Shown here in pieces: positions 18,730 through 27,148 of a DNA stretch of 64,000 nucleotides (positions within the stretch are counted from its first letter, which is position 1; each line of letters begins with the position of its first letter). Made by a program: the position numbers and the translations under genes. Below the pieces are notes generated by a model that ran no database searches, was not told where the DNA came from, and saw only the letters and a program-made list of their open reading frames with translations. The stretch lies in the NCBI RefSeq assembly GCF_003024715.1, contig NZ_PYLO01000002.1:310001-374000 (forward strand), given 5' to 3'. The stretch comes from Clostridium fessum (GTDB lineage Bacteria > Bacillota > Clostridia > Lachnospirales > Lachnospiraceae).

Positions 18730-18852
18730 TTAATTTTCATTAGTGCCTGCTAACAGTTGTTAGAGAAAGCTAATTTTCATTAGATGAGACTAATTTTCAT
18801 TAGTTCCTCCTAACCCATACATAAGGTTAGCACATGCTAACTTTATTGTCAA
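18730..18852 (-). promoter_or_regulatory. feo promoter with a phased array of CTAA-N6-TTAG operators
   Basis: Four palindromes of the form (C/T)TAA-N6-TTAG start at 18730, 18750, 18770 and 18790, exactly 20 bp apart. A further GTTAGCAC/ATGCTAAC palindrome (18826-18841) lies between a TTGACA -35 (18852-18847, minus) and the -10 region. The CTAA/TTAG half sites resemble those of the DtxR/IdeR iron repressors. The spacing is about two helical turns, so dimers would line up on one face of the DNA. Confidence 0.7.
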
Positions 18853-18875
18853 GTTTTTTTGCCTGACCTGGAAAT

Positions 18876-18899
18876 AAAAAAAGGGCGTGTTTTACGCCC
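18876..18899 (-). terminator. Terminator of the TraX-family gene
   Basis: GGGCGT pairs with ACGCCC around a five-base loop and is followed on the minus strand by seven T. It lies 33 bases after the traX-like stop codon. Confidence 0.85.
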
Positions 18900-18931
18900 G
18901 AAAATTGTCAAAAATTCCCATAGGATAAAAG

Positions 18932-19654
18932 TCATCCCAGCCATTTTCCCACAAAATACAGCGTCAAAAGATGCGCCGGATAATAGACATAAAAGAAGGA
19001 ACGAAATCTGCTCCGACCTCTGGAGCCGTCATATAACATGAAACAGACAGCCGTGAGCGCCAGTACCCAGAGGGGTTCCTGCCACGCGAACGCGCCGATG
19101 AGGACGGCGGCAATCATCTTCATAAACACCCCCGCCGTTTTCTCATGAAAAAGAATGTGCTTTGGCACGTTAGTGCCTGAATTTCCTATTACACAAAAAT
19201 AAAATGCCAGCACCAGTCCCATCCCCCATGCGCCGCCGTCTGCTCCCGCCGCTTCTGTCAGCGTACAGAACACTGCCGTCAGCACCAGCTTCTCCCAGAT
19301 ATCGTTTCCATACCGCTCTAACAGCTCCATCGCAACCAGCGCCAGAAAAAAGGTCAGGCAGACATTCTGGTGCTGTGCATCCATCCACCGTCCGGAAAAT
19401 GCCAGATCATACGGAATTTCCGACACAGCCGCCGCCAAAAGTAGCCGCCGTTCATAGCGCCTGCGATCTCGCGTGTGAAAAAATCCTTCTACTAATAAAA
19501 AAGCGAACAATGGAAACGCCAGATTCCCAAATGCCCGGAATCCCGGAACCGGTCTGCAGATTACCGCGATGTGGTCTGCTGTCATCGCCAGAAGCGCTAA
19601 ATATTTAAGGGAGAACGTGCTGAGATGGAGGCGGGTTAAAACCGCTCTTTGCAT
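18932..19654 (-). CDS. TraX-family membrane protein
   Basis: A 240-residue protein with about seven hydrophobic segments. TraX-family marks include FSLKYLALLAMTADHIA near residue 14, GNLAFPLFAFLLVEGFFHTRDRRRY near 43, ISYAEIPYD-like SEIPYDLAF, and the closing FFYVYYPAHLLTLY. The family is named for the F-plasmid pilin acetylase, but chromosomal members in clostridia have unknown roles, perhaps acyl transfer to an envelope component. No strong ribosome-binding site precedes the chosen ATG. It has its own terminator. Confidence 0.85.
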   Translation of the reverse strand: MQRAVLTRLHLSTFSLKYLALLAMTADHIAVICRPVPGFRAFGNLAFPLFAFLLVEGFFHTRDRRRYERRLLLAAAVSEIPYDLAFSGRWMDAQHQNVCLTFFLALVAMELLERYGNDIWEKLVLTAVFCTLTEAAGADGGAWGMGLVLAFYFCVIGNSGTNVPKHILFHEKTAGVFMKMIAAVLIGAFAWQEPLWVLALTAVCFMLYDGSRGRSRFRSFFYVYYPAHLLTLYFVGKWLG

Positions 19655-19868
19655 TTTCTCTGATTTCTCATTCTGCTTTTCATTGATTCGGTCTTTTATC
19701 GCACTTTCCTCCTTTCATCCCCTGTCCGTTCTATCTCTATTCCATCAAATTATACTGAATATTACACTCTCTGTCCATCCGCACTTTTCCACTCTCTTTT
19801 TCTCCTTCTCCCCTATTTTCCCATTCTCATTTTCCACTCTTTCTACCCATTTTTTTCTTTAATTTTCT

Positions 19869-19929
19869 GTAACTGTTCAATACCTTCACAGTCACGCGCA
19901 GTAAATGCGCAGACCTACTGAACAGTTAC
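19869..19929. mobile_element. MITE-like palindromic element, short copy (61 bp)
   Basis: Perfect 11-bp ends GTAACTGTTCA and TGAACAGTTAC surround a small internal hairpin (CTGCGCATTTACTGCGC on the minus strand). The flanks AATTTTCT (19861-19868) and TATTTTCT (19930-19937) agree at 7 of 8 bases, a slightly decayed 8-bp duplication. The ends match those of the two 133-bp copies, so it looks like an internally deleted or minimal form. Confidence 0.65.
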
Positions 19930-20022
19930 TATTTTCTCTAATAAAAAAATGCCATTTTTTCTTATAAATAAAGGGTTTTCGGCACTTTTCCGCGTCTTTT
20001 TTACATTAATTTTACATTTTAT

Positions 20023-20101
20023 TTGACAAACGAAAAACCGTGTTATATTCTGTAAATGGTGCTGGTGCGAGATCCTGCTGAAAAAGCAAAAATCCCGCAC
20101 C
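20023..20101 (+). promoter_or_regulatory. Promoter and leader hairpin of the PfkB gene
   Basis: TTGACA (20023-20028) precedes TATATT (20044-20049) or TATTCT (20046-20051, 17-base spacing). The leader holds a hairpin at 20064-20101 in which GGTGCG, GAT and TGCT pair with AGCA, ATC and CGCACC. No U-run follows. I do not recognise a known riboswitch in it. Confidence 0.5.
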
Positions 20102-20152
20102 GCTCTTCATTTTAAATACTAAAAAATACACGGACAAAAGAGGTAGAATCTC

Positions 20153-21280
20153 ATGGCAGGTTTAGATATTATTTGCATTGGCGCTATCAATTATGACTAT
20201 ATGTTTCACTGCACCGGGCTTGATCTGGTGGAGACATCCGCCGGTGGAGGCGACGAGAACTTAAGCAACCCGATTTCCGATGTGGAAAACGATATTCAGG
20301 AGCTGGCGATAAAAGGCAAGGAATACACAACCCAGATCGGCGGTTCTGCTTTCATCACCCTGAAAGTGGCAAAGCATATTCTCCCTAACCTGCAGGTCGC
20401 TTACGTCGGCGTGTGCGGCACGCCCAGTCCATTCGATCTGCGCTTCGGCAAGACAAATGACATTGACGCCGAGCTGGCGCACCTGGATAACCGTGACTGG
20501 CTGTTTACCACGCGCGAGCGCTTCGACGATCCATATTCCAAAGCGATTGCCAAATCGATTGTCCGCCTTTATAATCACACGCGCAATTGCATCAAGATCG
20601 CGCCGTGTGCCAACAACACTCTCTTAGACCGCATCCATGAACAGGAAGCCCGGACGGGAACCACACTGGCGGAGTACCTCGCGCAGGCCCGCTGGATCCA
20701 CCTGTCATCCCTGTCTGATTTCGACCAATTCGAGGCAATCATGCAATCGGTCATCCAGGCAAAACATTTAAATCCTGCCATGAAAGTCAGCATGGATCCT
20801 GGTTTTGAGTATACATCGCTGCGCCGTGAGCGCTTACAGCCACTGATCGCATATGCCGATTATGTTTTCTTAAATAAATCCGAAAAGAAAAACCTCGGCT
20901 TCAATGCCCGCAGCGCCCGTCCGCTCTACGCGAACCTCTGTGAGTATTTTTCTGCGATCAACCCGGATCCCACCCGCACCCTCATTGTCAAGCACGATGA
21001 CCGCCATGAGCTGATCCATTTTAAGGACGGCGTATGTCAGATCCGCACAGTCCGCCACAAAAAGCTCTACCAGTACCAGTTAAACAACGATACCGGCGCC
21101 GGTGATTCCTTTGCCGGCGGTTTCATCAGCGGTATGCTCGATGATCGGCTCAATTCGGATATCGCTGAGCCGATCCAGCTCGGTGTTCTGGCTGCCAAGG
21201 GACGGATGCGTAGTTTTGATTATGAGAACCCGTATCTGAATATACAGAAATTGACCGATGCTTTTTTCGAAGCTCTATAA
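20153..21280 (+). CDS. PfkB-family carbohydrate or nucleoside kinase
   Basis: A 375-residue ribokinase-fold protein. The N-terminal IICIGAINYDY and IGGSAFITLKVA segments are the first PfkB signature. The C-terminal signature NNDTGAGDSFAGGFISGML, near residues 315-333, holds the catalytic Asp and anion hole. An insertion of about 30 residues rich in acidic residues after residue 25 is unusual. The substrate cannot be told from sequence. It has its own promoter and leader hairpin and ends shortly before a palindromic element. Confidence 0.85.
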   Translation: MAGLDIICIGAINYDYMFHCTGLDLVETSAGGGDENLSNPISDVENDIQELAIKGKEYTTQIGGSAFITLKVAKHILPNLQVAYVGVCGTPSPFDLRFGKTNDIDAELAHLDNRDWLFTTRERFDDPYSKAIAKSIVRLYNHTRNCIKIAPCANNTLLDRIHEQEARTGTTLAEYLAQARWIHLSSLSDFDQFEAIMQSVIQAKHLNPAMKVSMDPGFEYTSLRRERLQPLIAYADYVFLNKSEKKNLGFNARSARPLYANLCEYFSAINPDPTRTLIVKHDDRHELIHFKDGVCQIRTVRHKKLYQYQLNNDTGAGDSFAGGFISGMLDDRLNSDIAEPIQLGVLAAKGRMRSFDYENPYLNIQKLTDAFFEAL

Positions 21281-21346
21281 TATTTTTTTCAAGTGCTGTT
21301 AAATAGCGCAGCGTGAATTGCAGCCATCATTTCAGGAGAAAAGTAC

Positions 21347-21479
21347 GTTACTGTTCACACACGTGTGCCCAGCAACGGGATTTTGCCGATGCTACGCATT
21401 CCAAATCGGCAAAATCTGCTGCCGAAACTGTATCGTACGGAATTTTCAGTTCAGAAAATTCCTACCTGTGAACAGTTAC
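21347..21479 (+). mobile_element. MITE-like palindromic element, copy 2 (133 bp)
   Basis: Ends are GTTACTGTTCAC and GTGAACAGTTAC. Flanking 8-base direct repeats AAAAGTAC (21339-21346 and 21480-21487) are perfect. Hairpins at 21379-21416 and 21439-21462 match those of copy 1 in place but differ in sequence by paired substitutions that keep the stems. It encodes no protein and lies between the PfkB gene and the glycosyltransferase gene. Confidence 0.82.
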
Positions 21480-21613
21480 AAAAGTACCCGCAAAATAATA
21501 GAACGTTACTTTTCTCCTGTTTATCCTTATATAATTATATATATAATGTCTGTACACATCAAAAAACTTCTTTCATATATTAATATCAATTTGATATTGA
21601 TTTTGGAGATCCC

Positions 21614-22729
21614 ATGATCCGCCTCAGCCTATGTATGATCGTCAAAAATGAAGAAGCCGTTTTGACGCGTGTTTTAGCATCTGCCATACAATTTGCGGAT
21701 GAAATCCTCGTCGCCGACACCGGTTCCACCGATCGAACTGTAGAAATCGCCCGGCAATACACCAAACATATTTATCACTACCCGTGGAACGATGATTTCG
21801 CCGCCGCGCGCAATTTCATCTGTGAAAAGGTCACAACCGAATACTGGATGTGGCTCGACGCCGACGATGTCGTTCCCGCAGAATCAATTACAGCGATTTT
21901 AAAGTTGAAAGAAACTTTAAGCAAATCCCCGCAGCCCGACGTTGTCATGATGAAATACATCGCTGGATTCCAGCCGGACGGCACACCTGCATTTACCTAC
22001 GATCGCGAACGGATTCTGCGAACGGACCGGCATTTTCGCTGGAAAGGACGCGTCCACGAAGCCATCGCGCCACGCGGCAGAATTCTCTATTCTCCTATTC
22101 AGATCGAACACCGGAAGCCTGCTTCCGCTCTCACCCATTCTGACCGGAACCTGAAAATCTATGAAACAATGCTTGCAGACGGCGAACTGCTCGATCCGCG
22201 CCATCAATACTACTACGCCCGCGAACTCATCGACCACAAACAATACGAAAAAGCCCGCCCGGTTCTGGAACATTTCCTAAACGAACCGGACGGGTGGTAT
22301 GAAAATAAGGCGGACGCCTGTCTGCTTCTGGCGCGCTGCCATGAAATGCTCAGAAATACGGCTGCCAGCCAGCTTTCTCTGTTCCAGAGTTTTCTCTACG
22401 ACCGCCCACGTGCTAAAACCTGCTGTGAGATCGGACGGTTGAAACTTTCCCTCGGAGAAATTTCCCAGGCTGTTTTCTGGTACCAGCTTGCCCTCAAAGA
22501 CCGACCAGAATATCATCCAAATGCCTTTATCGAAGCCGATTACTATGATTTCATTCCTTTAATCCAGCTATGCGTCTGCTATGATCGGATGGGAAACTAT
22601 GATAAGGCACTGTATTATCATAAGGAAACAAAAAAAATCCGCCCGGATTCTCCGGCGGTTTTGACAAATGAAGAATACTTTCAAACCATATCCTCAAACC
22701 ATAAAACAAACGGATTACCTATCTTGTGA
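21614..22729 (+). CDS. Family 2 glycosyltransferase with C-terminal TPR-like region
   Basis: A 371-residue protein; ATG follows TTTTGGAGATCCC. The N-terminal GT-A domain is clear: LSLCMIVKNEEAVLTRVLAS, then ADEILVADTGSTDRTVEIA and the DxD-type metal site WMWLDADDVVP near residue 78. From about residue 180 the sequence changes to helical repeats resembling tetratricopeptide units (YYYARELIDHKQYEKARPVLEHFL; DKALYYHKETKKI). This architecture is that of the SunS-like or TPR glycosyltransferases that modify proteins or peptides. It lies 220 bases before the collagen-like gene, whose Thr-rich repeats would be a plausible glycosylation target; that link is inference. Confidence 0.87.
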   Translation: MIRLSLCMIVKNEEAVLTRVLASAIQFADEILVADTGSTDRTVEIARQYTKHIYHYPWNDDFAAARNFICEKVTTEYWMWLDADDVVPAESITAILKLKETLSKSPQPDVVMMKYIAGFQPDGTPAFTYDRERILRTDRHFRWKGRVHEAIAPRGRILYSPIQIEHRKPASALTHSDRNLKIYETMLADGELLDPRHQYYYARELIDHKQYEKARPVLEHFLNEPDGWYENKADACLLLARCHEMLRNTAASQLSLFQSFLYDRPRAKTCCEIGRLKLSLGEISQAVFWYQLALKDRPEYHPNAFIEADYYDFIPLIQLCVCYDRMGNYDKALYYHKETKKIRPDSPAVLTNEEYFQTISSNHKTNGLPIL

Positions 22730-22951
22730 CATTCGCTCCGACCTCTGCAGTGGTCTGAGCAGCGGACTGGGAGTCGTTCCATCCAGCGGCATCCACACTT
22801 TCTACATTCATTCTTACCGTCTTCCACACTTATAATATTCCACAGTTCCCAACCCTCAATTTCCCCGCCCCTTTCTGCTAATGCACATCTCTTTCATCGC
22901 ACACATATACTACATCAGGATGGATGTCCTAAATCTGGAAAGGAGTTTTTT
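22730..22951 (+). other. Gap before the collagen-like gene
   Basis: Pyrimidine-rich intergenic DNA. CTCCGACC and GGTCTGAG near 22737-22760 can form a weak stem after the glycosyltransferase. No convincing promoter or gene is visible apart from the AAAGGAG site directly before 22952. Confidence 0.4.
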
Positions 22952-23587
22952 ATGTTTCGTCATTCATGTAATTTTCCCTACTATTTTGATGATAGTGACT
23001 ATGAAAATAACGGCTATGGGCGCTGCGGACGCGATCGCGGCTGTCCCGGTTCTTTTGAACCCTACAACTGCTGTCGTCCCGGTCCCATAGGACCACGCGG
23101 CTGCCCCGGACCGATCGGACCTGTCGGTCCCACTGGTGCTGCCGGACTCGATGGACTGGACGGCGCTACGGGTCCGGCTGGGCCGACTGGGCCGACCGGG
23201 CCGACCGGCGCTACCGGTCCTGCGGGTCCAGCTGGGCCGACCGGCACTACCGGGGCTGTTGGTCCGACTGGACCGACCGGCGCTACCGGCGCTGCGGGTC
23301 CGGCTGGGCCGGCTGGCGCTGACGGGGCTGCGGGCGCTACGGGTCCGACTGGGCCGGCTGGCGCTGACGGGGCTGCGGGTCCGACTGGGCCGACCGGGGC
23401 TGACGGCGCTACCGGCCCAACTGGCGCTACAGGAGCTACCGGCGCTGCGGGTCCGACTGGCGCTACAGGTCCTACCGGCGCTGCAGGAGCTGTCGGCGCT
23501 ACTGCCCCGTCAATATATGCACAACAAGGAAAATGCCGTAACCATGCGGCTTTCAGCACATTAAAGACAATTAAACAACCCCTATAA
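22952..23587 (+). pseudogene. Collagen-like protein, 5' part, interrupted by an ICE
   Basis: An N-terminal Cys/Tyr/Asp-rich head (about 45 residues) is followed by some 45 Gly-X-Y triplets, mostly GPT, GAT and GPA, as in bacterial collagen-like surface or exosporium proteins. The genuine gene stops matching at 23515. The last 24 codons to the TAA at 23587 come from the inserted element. The remaining C-terminal part is at 60714-60902. Joining 22952-23515 (188 codons) to 60714-60902 (63 codons) gives one 250-residue ORF in frame. The truncated form lacks the C-terminal domain and may be unstable or unassembled. Confidence 0.88.
23512..23526 (+). other. attL of the ICE
   Basis: AATA (23512-23515) ends the chromosomal half and the arm TATGCACAACA (23516-23526) begins the element. 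The arm is the exact inverse of the arm at 60699-60709. Confidence 0.8.
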
Positions 23588-23709
23588 TTACACCTAAAAC
23601 GCCGTAGCAAGGTTGGACAAGCCTTGATATGGCGTTTTTAAGTGAGTAGGATATGTCGCCGCAGCTTGAAAAGAGTTGCGGTTTTTTTATGCCCGAAAAC
23701 AGGCGGTAA

Positions 23710-23823
23710 CGTGGAACGTTAGGCGCGAAAAAGCCCTTGCAATACAAGGCTTTTCAGACACAAAAACGGCAAAGGCATACTGCAATACCAAAACCGCCGA
23801 AAACGGCTTTCTAATATTCCACG
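23710..23823. repeat. Inverted-ended repeat, copy A (CGTGGAAC family)
   Basis: Begins CGTGGAACGTTAG and ends CTAATATTCCACG, a 13-bp imperfect inverted repeat, and contains an inner hairpin AAAAGCC-CTTG/CAAGGCTTTT. Its reverse complement aligns along its length with 52645-52757. It lies just before the first ICE gene. A hairpin with AACGCC/GGCGTT arms precedes it (about 23593-23640). Confidence 0.55.
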
Positions 23824-23849
23824 CAGACCGAGAAAGGAAGTGATAAAAA

Positions 23850-24794
23850 ATGGCAGTTTTCCGAGTTGAGAGAAATACGGGCTATACCGTTATGAGCAAC
23901 CACCACTTGCGCAATAAGGAACTCACCTTAAAGGCAAAAGGCTTGCTTTCGCAAATGCTGTCTTTGCCCGAAGATTGGGATTATACCCTTGCGGGCTTAT
24001 CTCACATCAACCGCGAGAAGATCGACGCAATCCGCGAAGCGGTCAAAGAACTTGAAAAAGCCGGATATATCGTCCGCAGCCGGGAACGCGACGAGAAAGG
24101 ACGTTTGCGCGGTGCGGATTATGTCATATACGAGCAGCCGCAGCCCAAAGAGCCGGAAGCAGCTACCAGCAGCGAACAGCCGCCTACATCGGATTTACCT
24201 ACATTGGAAAATCCAACATTGGATAATCCAACGTTGGAAAAACCTACGTTGGAAAAACCTACGTTGGAAAATCCAACGCAATTAAATAAAGATATATCAA
24301 GTAAAGAACAATCAATTACTGATTTATCAAGTACCCATTCCATTCCTTTCCATTCCCTAAATCCCTTGCCTTATGAGCAGGACGAAGCGGCTACGCCGCC
24401 GGAAAGGAAAAGAACGGAAGTGAAAACAAACAGCGCAATAGAGATTTATCGGGAAATCATCAAAGACAACATCGACTATGACATTCTCATTCAAGACCCC
24501 AAAATGGATAAAGACCGTTTGGACGAGATTGTAGAAATCATGCTGGAAACCGTCTGCACAGCCCGAAAGACAATCCGTATCGCCGGGGACGACTACCCCG
24601 CCGAACTTGTCAAATCAAAGTTTATGAAGCTGAATAGCAGCCACGTTGAGTTTGTTTTGGACTGCATGAGGGAGAACACAACCAAAATCCGCAACATCAA
24701 GCAGTATCTAAAAGCGGTGCTGTTCAACGCACCGAGTACCATTGACAGCTACTATACCGCCCTTGTCAATCACGACTTTTACGGCAGCAAATGA
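23850..24794 (+). CDS. Replication-initiator-like HTH protein (DUF6017 type)
   Basis: 314 residues, ATG after GAAAGGAAGTG. The N-terminal ~95 residues form a winged helix-turn-helix of the RepA_N/DnaD-like kind (LTLKAKGLLSQMLSLPEDWDYTLAGLSHINREKIDAIREAVKELEKAGYI). The middle is a low-complexity linker with five tandem PTLE(N/K/D) units encoded by near-identical DNA repeats. The C-terminal ~110 residues match the DUF6017-type domain found at this place in clostridial ICEs. It probably starts element replication or acts as a regulator; it is the first gene from the left end. Confidence 0.75.
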   Translation: MAVFRVERNTGYTVMSNHHLRNKELTLKAKGLLSQMLSLPEDWDYTLAGLSHINREKIDAIREAVKELEKAGYIVRSRERDEKGRLRGADYVIYEQPQPKEPEAATSSEQPPTSDLPTLENPTLDNPTLEKPTLEKPTLENPTQLNKDISSKEQSITDLSSTHSIPFHSLNPLPYEQDEAATPPERKRTEVKTNSAIEIYREIIKDNIDYDILIQDPKMDKDRLDEIVEIMLETVCTARKTIRIAGDDYPAELVKSKFMKLNSSHVEFVLDCMRENTTKIRNIKQYLKAVLFNAPSTIDSYYTALVNHDFYGSK

Positions 24795-24830
24795 GCATAG
24801 CCGCAGTTTACCGGGAAAGGAGTTGATACC

Positions 24831-25304
24831 TTGCAGGAGGAAGTAACCCAAAAAACGATTGCCCTATCCGTCAATGTGGGAAAAGGCGCGGCAAGGCTTA
24901 CCGAACAGGCGTTGCAGAAAGCAATCAAGAAGTTTTTGGAGCAGAAAAGCAAAGCCCCGCATGGGAAACAGACCATGCGGCAGCTTATGAAGCAAAATGC
25001 GGGTGTTTCCAACATCGAGATCACCGACAGCAATATCAAAGCCTTTGAGAGTACCGCGAAGAAGTACAACATAGATTTTTCGCTGAAAAAGGTTAAGGGC
25101 GAACAGACCCGTTACCTTGTGTTTTTCAAAGGCAGGGACGCGGACGTTATGACCGCAGCGTTTCAAGAGTTTTCCGCAAAGAAGCTGAACAGGGATAAAA
25201 AGCCCTCTATCCGCAAAGCCCTTGCCGCAGCAAAGGACAAGGCGAAGCAGCTTAACGCCGCCCGCGACAAGGTAAAGAAAATAGACAGGGGGCGCGAGAT
25301 ATGA
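24831..25304 (+). CDS. PcfB-family conjugation protein
   Basis: 157 residues from a TTG start preceded by GAAAGGAGTTG. The protein is rich in Lys and Ala, with the PcfB/DUF3801 pattern ALSVNVGKGAARLTEQALQKAIKKFLEQK and the later YLVFFKGRDADVMTAAFQEFS. PcfB of pCF10 is an accessory of the relaxosome and coupling protein. Its stop overlaps the start of the VirD4-like gene (ATGA), in line with direct interaction of the two products. Confidence 0.82.
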   Translation: MQEEVTQKTIALSVNVGKGAARLTEQALQKAIKKFLEQKSKAPHGKQTMRQLMKQNAGVSNIEITDSNIKAFESTAKKYNIDFSLKKVKGEQTRYLVFFKGRDADVMTAAFQEFSAKKLNRDKKPSIRKALAAAKDKAKQLNAARDKVKKIDRGREI

Positions 25305-27085
25305 AGCAGATGAACTACAAAAAGTTGATAATCCCGAATATCCCCTATGTGTTCTTTGTCTATCTCTTTGATAAGGTGGGACAGGCGGTGCGGCTTGCCC
25401 CCGGCGCGGATATTTCCGAAAAGATACTCAATATCACACAGGGATTTTCCGAAGCGTTTTCAAATGCCTTGCCGAGCGTTCACCCGTTGGATTTGCTTAT
25501 CGGCATTGTCGGCGCGGTGGTTATCCGTCTGATTGTCTATGTCAAAGGGAAAAACGCAAAGAAATACCGCAAGGGCGCAGAATACGGCAGCGCACGTTGG
25601 GGCAACGCCGAAGATATAAAGCCCTACATCGACCCGGATTTTCAGAACAACATCATTTTGACGCAGACCGAACGCCTTACCATGAACAGCCGCCCGAAGC
25701 AGCCGAAATATGCGAGAAATAAAAACGTCGTGGTGATCGGCGGCAGCGGCAGCGGCAAGACAAGGTTTTTCGTAAAGCCTAATTTAATGCAGCTTCATTC
25801 TTCCTACGTCTTGACCGACCCAAAAGGCACCGTCCTAATCGAGTGCGGAAAGCTGCTGCAACGGGCAGGCTACCGCATTAAGGTACTGAACACGATAAAC
25901 TTTCGGAAAAGTATGCACTATAACCCCTTTGTCTATATCCGCAGCGAAAAGGACGTGTTAAAGGTTGTCAATACCCTTATTGTCAATACCAAAGGCGAGG
26001 GAGAAAAAAGCGCGGAAGATTTTTGGGTGAAAGCCGAGAGATTATTATATTGCGCGTTGATCGGCTACATTTGGTATGAAGCCCCCGCCGAGGAAATGAA
26101 CTTTACAACGCTGCTTGAACTTATCAATGCAAGCGAAGCACGCGAGGACGACGAGGAATACCAAAGCCCCGTTGATCTGCTCTTTGCCGATTTAGAAGAA
26201 CGCAGCCCCGACCATTTCGCGGTGAAGCAATATAAAAAATACAAATTGGCGGCGGGCAAAACGGCAAAGTCAATCCTTATTTCTTGCGGTGCGCGTCTTG
26301 CCCCTTTTGATATAGAGGAACTCCGGGAACTCATGTCCTATGATGAATTGGAACTTGATACATTGGGCGACAGGAAAACCGCGCTTTTCCTCATAATGAG
26401 CGATACCGACGACACCTTTAATTTTGTTATCGCTATTCTGCAATCGCAGCTTTTCAATTTGCTTTGTGATAAAGCGGACGACGAATACAACGGCAAATTG
26501 CCTATTCATGTCCGGTTTTTGCTTGATGAATTTGCCAACATCGGGCAGATACCCCGCTTTGATAAGTTAATTGCGACCATTCGCAGCAGGGAAATGTCCG
26601 CTTCTATCATTCTGCAATCGCAGAGCCAACTAAAAGCCATTTACAAGGACGCGGCAGAAATCATACTTGATAATGCCGACAGCACCTTGTTTTTGGGAGG
26701 ACGTGGGAAAAATGCAAAGGATATTTCGGATAACTTGGGACGGGAAACAATCGACAGTTTCAATACTTCCGAAAATCGCGGCACGCAGGTTTCTCATGGA
26801 CTTACTTATCAAAAATTAGGAAAGGAGCTGATGACACAGGACGAAATAGCAGTTATGGACGGTGGGAAATGTATTTTGCAGCTACGCGGTGTGCGTCCCT
26901 TTTTAAGCGACAAATACGACATCACGAAACACCCGAACTACAAATACCTTTCCGACTTCGACAAAAGAAACGCTTTTGACGTGGAACGGTATATGTCTAC
27001 CCGTCCGGCAATCGTAAAGCCCGATGAAGCCTTTGACATATACGAAATAGATTTGTCCGACGAGGACGCAGCCGCCGAGGAATAA
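25301..27085 (+). CDS. VirD4-like type IV coupling protein
   Basis: A 594-residue conjugation ATPase. Two membrane spans lie in the first 80 residues. The Walker A motif GGSGSGKT is at residues 147-154, and the Walker B segment VRFLLDEFANIGQIP with an IRSREMSASIILQSQSQLK block follows. It carries relaxase-bound DNA to the secretion channel. Coupled upstream to PcfB and followed by maff2, the VirB2/B6-like segment that the nested element interrupts. Confidence 0.94.
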   Translation: MKQMNYKKLIIPNIPYVFFVYLFDKVGQAVRLAPGADISEKILNITQGFSEAFSNALPSVHPLDLLIGIVGAVVIRLIVYVKGKNAKKYRKGAEYGSARWGNAEDIKPYIDPDFQNNIILTQTERLTMNSRPKQPKYARNKNVVVIGGSGSGKTRFFVKPNLMQLHSSYVLTDPKGTVLIECGKLLQRAGYRIKVLNTINFRKSMHYNPFVYIRSEKDVLKVVNTLIVNTKGEGEKSAEDFWVKAERLLYCALIGYIWYEAPAEEMNFTTLLELINASEAREDDEEYQSPVDLLFADLEERSPDHFAVKQYKKYKLAAGKTAKSILISCGARLAPFDIEELRELMSYDELELDTLGDRKTALFLIMSDTDDTFNFVIAILQSQLFNLLCDKADDEYNGKLPIHVRFLLDEFANIGQIPRFDKLIATIRSREMSASIILQSQSQLKAIYKDAAEIILDNADSTLFLGGRGKNAKDISDNLGRETIDSFNTSENRGTQVSHGLTYQKLGKELMTQDEIAVMDGGKCILQLRGVRPFLSDKYDITKHPNYKYLSDFDKRNAFDVERYMSTRPAIVKPDEAFDIYEIDLSDEDAAAEE

Positions 27086-27148
27086 CGGCGGCATTTTCAT
27101 TTTCAACAACTTTTTTTGAGCCGCACAGCGGCAGAAAGCGAGGTTTAT

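Noticed and set aside
23136-23520. GC-rich short repeats that might suggest a CRISPR array
   Set aside because: They are in-frame Gly-X-Y codons without spacers; no Cas genes lie in the window.
23062-23610. Long open frame antisense to the collagen-like repeats (proline-rich)
   Set aside because: It is the mirror of GC-rich Gly-X-Y codons, has no ribosome-binding site and crosses the ICE junction.
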